In this document: positions 1 through 12,934 of the stretch, in pieces | How positions within the stretch are numbered: the first letter of the stretch is position 1 | How the letters are laid out: each line of letters opens with the position of its first letter | Origin: Toxoplasma gondii ME49 | Lineage: Eukaryota > Apicomplexa > Conoidasida > Eucoccidiorida > Sarcocystidae | Reading direction: 5' to 3' | DNA length: 64,000 nucleotides | NCBI RefSeq assembly: GCF_000006565.2 | Contig: NC_031477.1 | Coordinates: 5,480,183-5,544,182 of the forward strand | The notes under the pieces: generated by a model | What the model was told of the DNA's origin: nothing | The model's database searches: none | What the model saw: the letters and a program-made list of their open reading frames with translations, nothing else | Program-made: the position numbers and the translations under genes

Positions 1-2380
1 AGTGCACAGCCACTGAAGGTATGATTCTCGTCAGGGCCAACAATTGGAACTCGGAAATATCCACACACAAGTTACATGGTTGTTGAGCGGCGCTTCCGGA
101 TGTTTTTCTGACTTGCAATTATACAGAGGGGGGGGGGTTTGAAGGCCGAAGTGTGTCGACTAACGCAAACGAAATTCAGATACTTCTGAGCATAGTGGAT
201 TTTTACTCAAGTGACACGCTTGCTGACATAATATGAGTCTTTCTCCTTCGAGCACTGCTGTTACTCATACAAATGCAGTGGAACAGGTTCGTACACAAGA
301 TAGGGCTTGTACAGTTTATGTTTGGCCTAGCCGTAACGGCCGGTGAAAATGAGGCCGAATCCACTGCTTAATAGCGTTAGATATCTTATGCTTACAATTA
401 AGTGGTTTTAGCAAACCTTGCAGCTATAGATGCAGCGCCGAAAGCTGCCTATTATCCTCTCTCAAGCTGTGAGACTCAGACAACCAACTTTGATGACTAC
501 CGTTCAACACCGCTTCACTGGTCTGGTTCAGAGAGCTAAAATTGGATTTCGGTATCCTGCAGGCATTCATGTTTGCTTGGAATCTGTAATCATGGCCGAT
601 GCCAGTTTAGAATAACTCGCCAGAAAAAGCTCACGAATAATCCTGACTCCGGGAATTTCAGGCTGAGAGAACTGCTTAACTCCTTCAGTTTCCTCTCTAG
701 ATGTATGCTTACCATTGATGTATTCAAATGCTTTCTTTCTCCTCGACGTTTTCACAGCGAACAAACAAGGACGAAGAAGAAAGTTCATGTCATGCGAAGA
801 AACCCCTTGGCTTGAGAAATAGCCGGCACCAACAAGGTTTTTGGAAGGCGCGAGCGGCGCTCTCTGTCGTCGCTGTTTCAGCGTGGGCTGTAACACAACG
901 GAACATACGACCATAAGGAGCCCACAAACTCTACGACGTTTCCCCCAAAAAGGTATATAGAGATGTTCCTCGTTTTTGAAAACTCTAGCTGTACAGACAT
1001 TCCAGTTTTGAAGACTGGGCAGGGCTGTGGGACCCCACCACCCTTAGCGGGTTAAAACCTTCTGTGGACGGAGCTTCTACGTCTCAACCAAGTCAGGAGA
1101 TCGAGGAAAACTTGATTAAAGATCTCGGAATTGCCCTCTACAAATTCACACACCCCTGCACGACAGATTCCCGCTAGGCTGCTCGACAACAATGGCAGAT
1201 GCTCTGGCAGCGACGCATGCTCTGGCTGCGGCCGAGTTATTCACGTATTCCAAGGTCAAGAAATGGCAGAAGGGTCACTTTTGATTACTAAGGGGAAGGG
1301 GAAAAGCAGAGAAGGAAGTGTAGAAAAACCGGGCTTTTTATTTGGAGTGAAAAATACCGCCTCCTCAGAGTCAGCTAGCGTACGTGGAAGACACAAAGGC
1401 CCTCACATAGACGGCTGCGCATCGCTTGAGTCATTCATTGCCCTAACCAGCGCAGGAAACGTTTTTCACTGAAAGTCTCTCGTTTCAACTGGTAAACTCG
1501 GAAAGACGAATGCATTTTAGGCGACTCACTATAATTCCGTAAAGTTTATTTCTTCAGTCCTGCTTTCTTGTTGTTTTCACCGAGGTCGCTGCACCTCAAA
1601 CCTGCCTCAACACTCAGCTCGCTGGTTTGCCGCCGTCAACTTGCTGACCGCGTTTCCTCTGAACTCTCCCAGTATTGAACATAGTCGAATTTTCCTCGCA
1701 TCTTGAATCGACAGAATATCGATCTCGTAAAAACAGTTGTCTTTTCTTTCGCCGCTGCTTTTCTGCTTTTGTCCTGCTATCGCTCGGAAGCGGCGACGGT
1801 GTCTTGTCTTTTTGCTGACCCGGCCTGGCAGCAGCCACGGGTTTCTCTCCATCTTTTCTGGAAAAGTTTGTTGATTTTTCCTTTTCTTGTCTGAGCTCCC
1901 TTCATGCTTTGTATTCGATCTTATTCCACTGTCTATCTGCCCCGTTTTCTTTATCGCTTCTCCCTGAACTCGCCGACAGAATCGTGTACCGCTGCCTAGG
2001 GCGCTGCCGCCAATCCTAGCTCTTTTCTCTCGAGTTAAAGCCCGTACCGCCACGAGAATTTCGCTGTCTTCTTCCCCCTTAAGTCTGCCTCGTCTCCTGC
2101 CAACAGTTTCCCCTGCTGCTTCTGAGAAGACTCCGAAATCTTTAGCTTCCACTTCTCACCACCGACCCCCCCAGGGGGCGGAGCCTCCATTAGGGAAGGC
2201 GCTGGGGCTTTCGAGTTCGTTGCCTACTTCCCAATATTCAGTATCGAAGTTTGAGCGGGTGGACAGATCCATTATGGAGGGCCTCCCGTAATTTTTTCAC
2301 AAACTACGGCTTGCTGTTGTCTAAGCAGTTTCCGTCCTTGGCCTCTGTGTACACGAGAATGAGGACACAGTCCGTGTACC
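1..2380. other. Left-edge non-coding region
   Basis: No reading frame here has a recognisable domain or a good splice context. The longest frame (minus strand, 1607-2152, 181 codons) is a compositional run of Arg, Lys, Glu and Ser with no family resemblance, and it lies where the promoter and 5' leader of the ABC transporter at 2381 should be. A G run lies at about 127-137 and a short C/G palindrome (ccccccaggggg) at 2166-2177. A CGTCTCA word near 1079, the complement of the coccidian promoter word TGAGACG, could be a promoter element of the downstream gene. Confidence 0.5.
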
Positions 2381-5300
2381 ATGCGGGACGGCTACACAAA
2401 AGATGGGTCTCTCCGGGGGGGCTGGAGGCAACGATCCAGGGAGAAGAAGGTCCCCCTGACTTTTGACTCCGCCGGGGTCTTTGGGAAGCTCTTTTTCACG
2501 TGGATAAACCCCGTCATCTCCACGTGCATGCAACATAGCGTCCGTCCAGAAGAGCTACCACCTCTCAGCGCTTCCGACGATGTGAGCTACTGGTCAGAGC
2601 GCACGGACAAGAGTCTTGCAGAAGAAGAAAAACTTGCTGCGGAGGGAAAGAGGAAACCATCGGTCATTCGCGCCCTCTGGCGCGTGTTCAGAGGAATGCT
2701 TCTCTGGATCTTTGTCGTCTACGTCATTCGAGATGCCTTGGGGGTCCTCAATACGTACTTCCTCAAGAGACTGCTTCAACTGGATGTCACAGATGCATCG
2801 GGGTTCCACCGAAGTAAGTGAAAGGGCAGAAAGCCGCGCTTCGAGGTGATGACGCAGCGAGACCACGTCTAAGTGCGTGGTTTGCCTCATTACCGGACTG
2901 GCCTCTGTTCAATCAACGCGGTGTTAAGGACTAGAGCCTTTGCAAGGGTGAAAATGCGGCGGACTGTGCGATCGAAATAGACTGCTGAGATACAGAAACG
3001 ATGTTCTTTTGGTGCCACAGACGGAGCCTTCCCCAAGGTGCCGAAATACCAGTACTAGTATTTTAGAGACGAATTTCGAGTGGTTTTTCTTTCAAAGAAG
3101 TCTTCTTTTCGCGTCGACTCCGCGTTTCTCTATATGTACTTCTCGAACACCGTGTGTGCTTTATCCCAACCTCCAGGGTTGTCGAGAGTGTGGACCCGCA
3201 GCCCGGCTCCTGAGTTTCTTGCACCTCTGTCATGTGTTGACTTGAGAGCGACGCAGTCTCGTTTTACGACACTGGAGAAGACTGCACTTGCGTGGCACTT
3301 GCTGAATCTGGAAGAATCGCAAAGTTCTCTCGGTGTTTTTTGCGAAGTCAGAGACGGACTGGGACTCCAGTTGGGGGACTGGATAGACCAAAGTTGCTGA
3401 AGATCGAAGTTTCACCTTTTTGCGGGATAAGCACCCGAATTCGTGTGGTACACAGGACGGGAGAAAATATCTTTACACCCAAGGAGTGCCCCCAGAACTT
3501 TCCTGCTGTCTCCTTCTCCTATACCAGCTAAAGAGTGAAGAGTAAACCTGAGAGCGTCTCAGAGGTGCGCATTACTCCGTGTTGTATGGCAAGAAACTCT
3601 CTACCTCCATGCGGCACTCTTCTGCGGAGCCTGCTAAACCTTTTCTGCCTTTCCCCCCCCCTCCCCCATAGACTGAAAAAAGTAACAAATTCTTAGCGTG
3701 TGAGGAGGCGAATGTCGAAACAGCGGTGGCCCCACTCCAAACAAGATGGATGAATACTCGTGTCTTTTCCTTCACCGTTTCGACACTTTGGGAAATGTAT
3801 TTTTCTGTGAACATACGATGAAGCTTTGAGCGCTTCTCGTGTGGAAACGAACAAGCATGGATTATTCGCCATGTCAAAAATACTACGAAAGTCCTTTCTG
3901 AGTACTCGCCCCTGCGCTGCTCGCGTACACCCTCGATGATGCTCCGGCCTTTGTCTGTATTTTTGGCGCAGCGGTGGTTATCGGGTCGCTGATTTCCCTC
4001 GTTCAGCTTCTCCAGATCTTCATTGAGACGTCCATCGACTTCTACACCTGTCGGGTGTACATGCGCGTCGAAATGTGTCTGCTGACCTCTCTCTTCAAGA
4101 AAGTGATTCAGCCTGACACCGCGGCGCCTCCCGCCCTCATCTTCAGAGAGGCCCGCCCAGAAGAAACCGCATGCGCGGGAGCTCAGAAGGCAGGCGAAAA
4201 AGCGGAGAAAGGACTCGTCTGCGTGGGAGAAAAAGCTGAGAAGAGTCCGGAAGAAAAGAAGCAGGCGCGAGGGTTTCAGGGAAATGTCTTCAATCTCATG
4301 TTTGTCGATATTCCTTCTCTCGCTTCCCTCATCTTCACCTTCGTCGACGTCGTCATGATGCCCGTGCGAATCGGATTCGCAGCCGGAATGCTCTACATGC
4401 AAGTAAGGTTTGAAAGTCACTTTTCCGGTGACACCGAGAGTTCGTGCGTTTGTGTAAAAGGTCTACAGATCTTCGGCGAGCGAGCAGTGAAGAAATGAAG
4501 TTGTAAAGCATACTTTCTAGAATGCAGACTAAAACATTATCAACTGAAAACGGTACCACAACCACTTGCATCTAAATTGTTAATTACAGGTACTGTACGA
4601 TTCGTCAAAGCAGACAGTGTAGATCCGAGCAAGGAGGGGTGAGATCGACGCCTCGACATGGTAGTAGAAACCTTTGTCACTTTCTACGAAAGCCACAAGT
4701 TGCTCTCGGTAATGCTGCCTGACTGCGATATGGATGATCGGTCAAAATGTGTGTGGTTATATGCCTGGTGTTCGGAAAGGAATCCGACTGCTTTTCTTTG
4801 AAGAGGGAGACTCCGTAAATCTGCTAGGGCGTTCAAACGGATACACACGATTAGTTAAACTCTCGGAGGCGACAAGCAAGTGCACAAAAAGTGGCGGTTC
4901 GACGCATGTGCATACCGTCACACTTAGAATACTTACATGCTTTTTTTGTTACTATTTCAAGCCTTCGAATCAAACACTCGCTCTTCTGTTCAAAAAGTGA
5001 AACGGAAGACATCTTCCTCATTCCATGCCTCCCACCTTAAGGGAAACAGATCTTGGATCAGCGGCGACTCAAGCGCTGCAGGGCGTTCTGAGCGATGGGC
5101 CTGGAAAGCTAGGATGACCTTCTTCAGTGGTGTTTCACCAGTTTTTCTCCAACTAAGTTTTTCTTCAACTTCTTCAGCCGTTGCATTCGTTTGGAGGTTC
5201 TTCAATTATTTGCCGTAGATTCTCTCCGACTGCTTCCTGTTCTTGTCAGATTGGAGTCGCGGCGGAGGTGCCGGGTCTGATCATCGTCCTGGCCATCACT

Positions 5301-8300
5301 GCGGTGACGACTATTTTGGAAGTCATCAATGCGAGCATGAAGACAAAGTACATGGTAAGACTGACGGGTCTCTTTCACACAGCCTGTATGCAGAAGAATG
5401 TTGGATTCTGCTTTGCATCACTCGCACTGTAAGTTTTTTTCGTCGACTAGGAACTGCACATCTGGAAGCGAGCAGCGCATTCGCTCGCCAGCGTCTGCTT
5501 CCTCTCCTCGCAGCCGCAGTTACCTTCAAGTCGTCACCTCTTTTCTGTTCTTCGCGATCCAGCACTGTGCGGCGTTTCTCTTTCTGATGGAACTTTGAAA
5601 CTGTATTCACATTTGCCATGTCACAAGTCTCCAGTCGAATAAATCGAGACATCCTGGCGGCGTCGCAGCGTTTTGCGCGACTGCGACTGAAATGTTCTCT
5701 TGCTTCAGCTGTATCGCGACGTTCGTCTGGACAAAAGCCACGAAGCTCTTTCGTCGATGCGGACCGTACGACTTCTCGGCTGGGAAGACATTGCTGAATG
5801 CAACATCAAACGCTACAGAGACCTCGAGATGCACCAAAGGACGCTGCGCATGTACCTCTCAGCTGTCTCCACCTGGCTTAGCTCTTCTGCAGGTAAATCT
5901 CTGCAACTGAATCTTTCCTCTGAGCTCACGCGTCCCCCCATACGAGAAACGAAGGTGGGCGACCGTAACGTTTGTGAAACACTAGCCGAACAGGCGTGGA
6001 GGACCTTGAAAGCTCTAGGCACCTTTGAAACTCAGTGTGCTTTCGCGCTTCAGTCGAGAAGCAACAGGAGTCTGTGGCTACCCACGAGAGAACGTCACCG
6101 ATGTGGAGGAACCTTGATGCTGTCGGATCTCAGAGCTAACACTTTCAGCTGTCTCAGGCAGTCCAGGGGGATGGCGAAGTCCAGCGAAACAAGATTTGAC
6201 TCCGATGTCAGACCCAGTCCGCATTTGTCTTGCTTCCGAAACGAGAAATGGGTGTCTTCTCTTTGCGTATGTCGCGACGTCGAAAACGAAGGAATCTGCA
6301 GGCAATACACCGCACACTCAAAGGAAGACCGCCCCTCTTTTCAAAGGCACACAGGAGACTTCTTATGGCCAGCAGAGCGAGATTGAATCTTCAACATCTC
6401 GTGGCTACCAGTTTAGGAGAAGAACTTGTGGTCTTTGTTTCACAGCTATCCTTAGTTCTTCCAGCGAGCTGGTGCAAATCGCGTCTCCTCAGAATCTTGT
6501 GCAGGCGACACACGAAATACTTTTTCTTCTCGGTCTCTCGCCTTTACACCTCCTATTAAAGAGAGACCTTCTCGGGATCTGTCTTCTTTTAAGTGAGGGA
6601 ATTCTCATGATTCGTTTCGGCAGTGGAGGCGTTTGTTTGCAGCGACGGCCATGTCCATCGCAACGTTCATGGCGTACACTCTCCCCTTCATTCACAAGCC
6701 CGTGAGTTGCTTCGACCTTTGAACTTTGTGAAAGAACTGATGTTTGCGTATCGTCACAGTTCCCTTCTGTTCACCAACGCTTCCAGACGCAGGAGTCTTC
6801 GCTTTCAGAGGGCGAAAGAAGCCTTCGGCAATCGCGCATGTACACGAGACAGTTTCTTTCGCACTTGCACACTCAACGCAGTGTTGGACTGACTCCTGAA
6901 AAGCACAGACTTCTTTACTCCCCCCCTGTTCCCTCCACCCCACATACACCGTCTATAGCGAACGGTCTCTGTTTTCACACCTGGTCCTCGAGTGCATGAC
7001 CCTGTTGGGCTCCTGGAAGCGTGGAGGATGTATTCCACGCCTTGATCGTGACAGAGAAAGTGTCATACAAGCTCTCATCTCGTTGTGGAGAAACATTTGG
7101 AGTCGCGGAACGATGACTGGGTTATCTCCCCGTGCTCTCAGCGTCGGTGGTTTTCTCGAGTCGCGGTTTTCTTCATCTCTGCCTCGCGTTCCGTTCCCCG
7201 TCTCTGCCTTTCTCAGCGCTTCCGCCTTCGACCGGAGCTTGCCATTCCAGTGATTCACCTTCTGGACAGCTTCATCGGCCCTATCACGGACTTCCCCTAC
7301 GCAGTAAACAGCGTGATCGAGGGGTACATTTCCCTCGCGCGCATTCAAAACTGTTTCTTCCCTCCAGTTTCCTCCGACTGCTCGCCAGCGGGGAAGAAAT
7401 GCGACAAAGCTGCAAAACGCCCCGCCGCTCCGGGTGTCTCGACACCTCGGCGCCCCGACGCCGAAGCCGGGGAGGACTCGCCGCTGCTTGCGCCGGCGAC
7501 TGAAGGCGTTACAAATGGCTTTTCTAGGAAATCAGCTTTCTGCCTTTCCTCCAGAGTCTATCAAGCGGCGGCGGAGATGCTCCAGTGAGTAGTTGCGGCC
7601 AGCGAACTCGCAACCTCTCAACAACTGAGCCGATCTGCATCCGGTGGCATGTCCTCTGTCACCTCGAGGAGCTCTGATGCTCGTTCTGTCCGTCCTTCTC
7701 TGAAGTCGTGATGCCTCTTTGCCGTTCATGCACAGTCACTGATGCTTGTCCAGTCACCTTGTGTCGTTGCTAGAGAGGAAAGAGACGTCGTTCTCTTTCT
7801 TTCGCGTTCACCCAATGACTGAGATGTACGGCAGATGTGGAGAACGCAGTCGACGAGAAGACGAAATTCAGGAAATGGATTCGCTGCGACGCTGCGAAAA
7901 CAGTCGGTTCGAGTGTAGTGACAGCCGAAGTTGAGGCGTCCGGTTTTCTTGAGCCAGTGACTTCGGTGTGTCGATTTCTAAGAATTACAGAAACGATTCA
8001 TTTTCTCGTCGCGAGTTGCGGCAGAAGTGCATTCTTTTGCTCTACATCAGAATCTGCAACCTCACGAATTCAATCCTCCGTCACAGTTACAGTGTGGTTC
8101 TCCGCGATGTCACTCCAACTGAATTCCCTCCTGTCTTGTCGCAACTCACGCATCCACTATGTCCCAGGAAGAGGTGCAACAAGTCAGTCCCTGCCAGTCT
8201 GAACTCTCCTTTTTCGAACCCATTCTCTCTTCTCCACACCGTGTGCCGACTTTTCTCTCTCTTCATCTTCTCAGCGTTCTGCAGACGGATCCGTCCGTGG

Positions 8301-11300
8301 AAGTCATTTTCTCTTCGGCGACTTTCGCCTGGATGCCGCATGCATCTTCTCCCTTCTCGCCACCGCCGCCATTTCCTCGCTCTCTCCACCTTCCCCTGCC
8401 CGACAGTCCGGCGGAGCGCCCCGAGGGAGCGCATGCGTCGCCGCTGTTGCTGCTCCCGCCGGCCGCGGCCGCGTGCGGTGTACGTACACTGCACGACTGG
8501 TCTCTCCAGCTGCGCCGCGGCGACTTGCTGCTGCTGACGGGGCCGCCAGGGTGCGGCAAGTCTTCGGTGTTTCATGCGCTTCTTCAGCAGCGCGAGTTGC
8601 AGCTCGTGGAGGGCGCGATGTTCGTCAAGGCGGCGTTGGCGGTGTCTCTGCATGCGCCCCGCGGCCAGGCTGGGCCCTCGACGACCACTGACGACACACC
8701 GCCTATCGGGTACATCGCCCAGGAACCGTGGCTACAGATCGGGACAATCAAAGAGAACATCGTGTTCAACCAGACCGTCGACGAGACGCTCTATCGCCGC
8801 GTGGTGACAGCCTGCGAGCTGCACCTGGACTTCGACTCCTGGCCGGGCGGCGACTCGCGCTTCATCGACGAAGGCGGTGCGGACCTCAGTGGAGGCCAGC
8901 GCATGCGCATCGCAATGGCGAGAGCGATCTACGTCAGTCTCGCCTACCGCGCCCAAGCCCAGGCGCAGGCCGCCTGCGTCGCGCCGCAGCTTACTCAGAG
9001 GCGCCAAGAGCTGCTGAGTGACCTCCGACGCATTGTGGGGGACGGCGAAGCCGCGCAGGGCGGACGACAGACACAGGAGGGAACAGAAAAACAGGAGGGA
9101 GAAGGCGCACGGAAGGAGTCAGAACAGCAGGAAGGAGAAGGGAGGGAGATGCATGCAGAGGAGATCTCGCACCTGCTTTGTTTCGACGAAACGTTCAACT
9201 CCCTGGATCCGTACGTTGCGAGTCGCATTTTCTCGAATCTCTTCGGACCAGGAGGCCTTCTGGTCGACGCTGCGGTGATCGTCGGGGCGAGTGAGCAGTC
9301 GCTCTCGGGGCTGGTGGACCAGCTGAAAGGTGACCGAACTCCGCCGCACTCAGCTGCCGATTCAGACAAGAAAATGAACATCTCCGTCGGGTGTCTCGAA
9401 GACGGCCGCCTCGCCTGGCTAGGAACTCCCGAAGCGTTCTGGACCCGCGTCCACGAGGGGACGCCCGCGGAAGCTTCGGGCGTCTCGACAGCTGCCCAGG
9501 CGCAAGATGTCGTCGAGGAAGCGAGAAATGCAGCGCATGCAACTGATGCGGCGCACGCATCGCCTGTGGACGAGAAGCGTCGCCTTAGAGAGCGCGGACC
9601 ACGCTCAGAGGAGACGATCGACGGAGTGCTGCGGGGACTCGAGCTGGAGACCCCCGGCGTATGTCAAGCAGAGGAGAGCTCGGGACTGGACGACATGTTG
9701 AAGAACCTGATGGTGAACGAGCAGGCAGCGAGCGGGCAGGTGAAGCTCGTTTCCTACGGCTGGTACTTGCGGCGTTTGGGTCTCCTCGTCGCCGGATTGC
9801 TCGTGCTTCTCCACCTCCTGACTTCAGGCACAGACTTCGCGAGCGACTTGTGGATTGCCAAGTGGACGGGGAAGCGGCCGTCGAGTCGCGCACCCGACGC
9901 GAACAAGGCAGGGCCGCCGGAGCATGCAGTGGAGGGACCCGGCAGCGTCCGGGGCGAGGAGAAGAAGATCGCGGAGGCGGAGAACCAAGCGGCTCGGTCT
10001 CTGTACGACAACCAAGCCGCGCTTGACAAGAAGCAGGTCCTCGAGAAGCCTTCTGGCACTTCCAACGAGTTCTACCTGTGGTGCTACGTCGCCATCGCGG
10101 GCGCAAACATCGTCTTCGAGCTGCTGGTGAAGCTGACGAGCGCGAGAGGATCGCTGACTTCCGCGAGCTACATCCACAGCCGCCTGTTGAACGTGGTGTG
10201 CACGGCGCCTTTGTGGTTTTACGACCAGAACCCGATCGGACGCATTCTGAATCGACTCTCGACAGACATCGCCGTGATCGACGCGGGCATCTTCAAACGC
10301 ATGTCGCTCGTCCTCGGGGCCTTCCTCAGCTGCGGACTCGGCCTCGCCGTCCTCGCCTGGACGACGACCTGGGCGCTGCCTCTGATTCCTGTCCTCCTCC
10401 TCGGGGTGTACTTCCTCGTCTTCCGCTACTACCGAGCCACCTGCCGCGAGGTCCAGCGCGCGTCGCTCATTTCTTTCTCGCCGCTTTGCTCCTCCTTCAG
10501 CGAGTGCCTCAGCGGCCGAGACACAATCTTTGCGCTGCGCCGAAAGCGAGACTTTTGTGCGAAGAACCTCGACCAAGTCGAGAAGTCTCAACGCGCGAAA
10601 ATCCTCCACTGGGGATCCAGTTCCTGGGCCTCCATTCGCCTGCAACTCCTCACTTTCCCTCTCGCAGTTCTGAACGCCATCGTCCCCCGCGCCGTGGCGT
10701 ACGCTCAACTGCAGAACGCTGTAGCGACAGCTGCAGCCTCGGGCGCTGTTGCCACAGTTGCAGCATCGGGGTCCGTCTCGCATGCGGGGTACTTGGGTCT
10801 GGCGCTTTCGTACTCGCTGTCGGTCGCCTCCTCGCTGCGTCGGCTCCTGATTCACTACGCCCACCTTGAGAAGGAGATGTGCTCTGTCGAGCGCGTCCAC
10901 GAGTACATTTCATGCACAGACAAATTGAATCCGGACTCGGTGGCTGTGATGGACGACGCCGCGCGCCTGCCTTCGGACCAGGCCGGCGGGCCGCCTCCAG
11001 GCGTCTCGCATGGGCGCCGCGCGAGCGACAGAGCCTCCGTGGCTTCGCAGAGCGGATCCGCCTTCCCCTTTCTTCCCGTGCAAAGGTTGGGTTTGCAGCT
11101 TGTAGGAGTCGAAGTCCGATACCGTCGCCCAGGCTTTCACTACGTCCCCCGGCTCCGAGAGCTGCTCCAAGCGCGCCTGGCGGCAGAGGAGCGCGGAGAA
11201 CGAATCGCGTGCGAGACCGAAGAAGACGCGGTTATCGCGCCGTTTCTCAGAGGCGACCCGACGACGGAACAGAAGAGAGAGAGGCACATTCGCTGGCTTC

Positions 11301-12934
11301 AGAAAGCTGTAAAAGACTTAGAGAGGGGAGACGAATCCATCTTTTTAGCGCCGAGCGTCTTCCGACTCTCCGCACAAGTTGGACCAACGCAACATGTTGG
11401 CATCATCGGACGCACAGGCTCAGGTGCGACTGAAAGACAACTCGATTTGTCACAGCTCGAAATCCACGGGTGTCGTGCAGAACGTCTATCATCCAATGAA
11501 ACGGTGGGGGGACCGAACGTGGTGGGTGGCTCTTGAGATGCTGCCGCCTCTGTACAGAAGTTCGAAAAGCGAGTGCCACCCTGTAGCTCGCCTTTTTGGA
11601 GAACTGAAACGAGTGGGGGTCGACGAGACACCGGAGCTAACGGCGCGTCCCCGTCCGTGAACTTTCTGCGTGTTTCGCTCAGGGAAATCCACTCTGTTGC
11701 AGGCGCTGAACGGTCTGGTGCCGTGCTACCGAGGCGCGATTCTTTTGGACGGGACGCGAATCGACTGTCTGCCGAAGCAGGTGCTCAAGCAGGTCATTGG
11801 GGTACTGCCACAGAACCCCATAACTTTCAAAGGCATGACTGTTCGAGATGTTCTCGACCCCCGAGTAAGAAGGCTGTGTTTTAGCTTCTTAGCGACTCGC
11901 TTTTTCTCTGCACTTCAGCGTCCCTCCGTTTATCTCTGAGTGTTTCAAGCTCGCAAACGGAACCGAGAAGTATAGAGGGTGACCCCTTGGGGTGTATATA
12001 CAAAGGCGGCGGCAGATGGGGAAGAACGTCAACGGGTTTGTCCTGAACGTTTTGGAAAAGAACGTTTTGAGAAAAAGATGCCTCTGGAGTCACTGAAGAG
12101 GCGCCGTGTGTCTGGAGTGTCCGTTCTTCTTCTTGGTCTGTCTGCGAGTACTCGTTTGCCTCCCCGCGCGTCACTGGATGCTTTGTGTTGCAGCACCAAT
12201 TCACGGACGCGGAGCTCTGGGCGGCGCTGGACGAGGTGGGGATCTCGTCCTTGATTCATTGTCTTCCGGGAGGAATGCAGCTGGACACGGTGGTCTCTCC
12301 AGACGACTCAGTGCCGCCAGAGTGTGCGGGGGCATGCGGACAGGCGAAGAGCAGATCGCGGCTCTTCCCCCAAGGATCTGAGAGGCGCCGAAGCTCCATT
12401 CGCTCGACCGCCAGCTTCCACGAGGGGGAGACAAGCGATCCCGGGGTGCGCGGGGACGCACAGGACGTTGTTTCTTCGCACCCACTCTCCGACGTTCAGG
12501 TGCGGTACCTGGCGGTGGCGCGGCTGGCCCTTAGGGCAGGTTCGTATCGGCTGATTCTGGTCGATGAACCGCCAGCCGAGACTCTCGATCAGCTCCACGC
12601 TGGAGACGATGAGAACGAAGAGTCCCCGTCCGACCCAGCGAGTGCCGGGGAGAATGGCGAGCATCCGGTGGCGACCTTGCGCCGGCAATCCACTTGTTCG
12701 CATGCGCCGTTTGTTCCTATTCCGCAGCTGATTCGCCGAGTCTTTGCACACTGTACGGTGTTTATCGTCGCGCACCACGCCGCGTCGCTGATGACTTGCG
12801 ACACAGTGTGGCTGATGTGGAAGGGCCGGAAAATCGGCGAGTGCAGCCCGGCAGAAATCCGAACAGACAAACAGCTAGGAGAAGTGATGATGAGACAGGT
12901 GAATGAGTGGAAACGTCAATGTGCAGATCAGTGA
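2381..12934 (+). CDS. ABC transporter, subfamily C (MRP-type), nine exons
   Basis: Probable ATP-driven membrane exporter of the ABCC/MRP family. Exons: 2381-2813, 3972-4402, 5250-5354, 5709-5892, 6643-6701, 7217-7584, 8275-11423, 11683-11864, 12194-12934. All introns are GT-AG and phases agree, giving 1883 residues. The N-terminus has the ABCC linker pattern (VFGKLFFTWINPVI) and no obvious TMD0. TMD1 spans exons 1-6, with RLLGWEDI in place of the usual KLYAWE. NBD1 (about 590-880) has Walker A GPPGCGKSS near 615, Q-loop YIAQEPW, signature LSGGQ near 731 and Walker B LLCFDE near 827. About 85 charged residues are inserted between signature and Walker B. TMD2 lies at about 1018-1400. The NBD2 Walker A GRTGSGKST near 1572 is split by intron 7. 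The NBD2 signature is degenerate (LSDVQ near 1735), Walker B is LILVDE and the H-loop is VAHH. NBD1 has no H-loop His (VIVGAS). Substrate unknown. The first Met was used as start; upstream exons cannot be excluded. Confidence 0.93.

Noticed and set aside
1607..2152. 181-codon minus-strand open frame
   Set aside because: Arg/Lys/Glu compositional run, antisense to the presumed ABC transporter leader, no family resemblance.
6624..6701. Earlier acceptor at 6623 for ABC transporter exon 5
   Set aside because: It puts the exon in a frame without hydrophobic character; the acceptor at 6642 gives the membrane-like ATAMSIATFMAYTLPF in phase.
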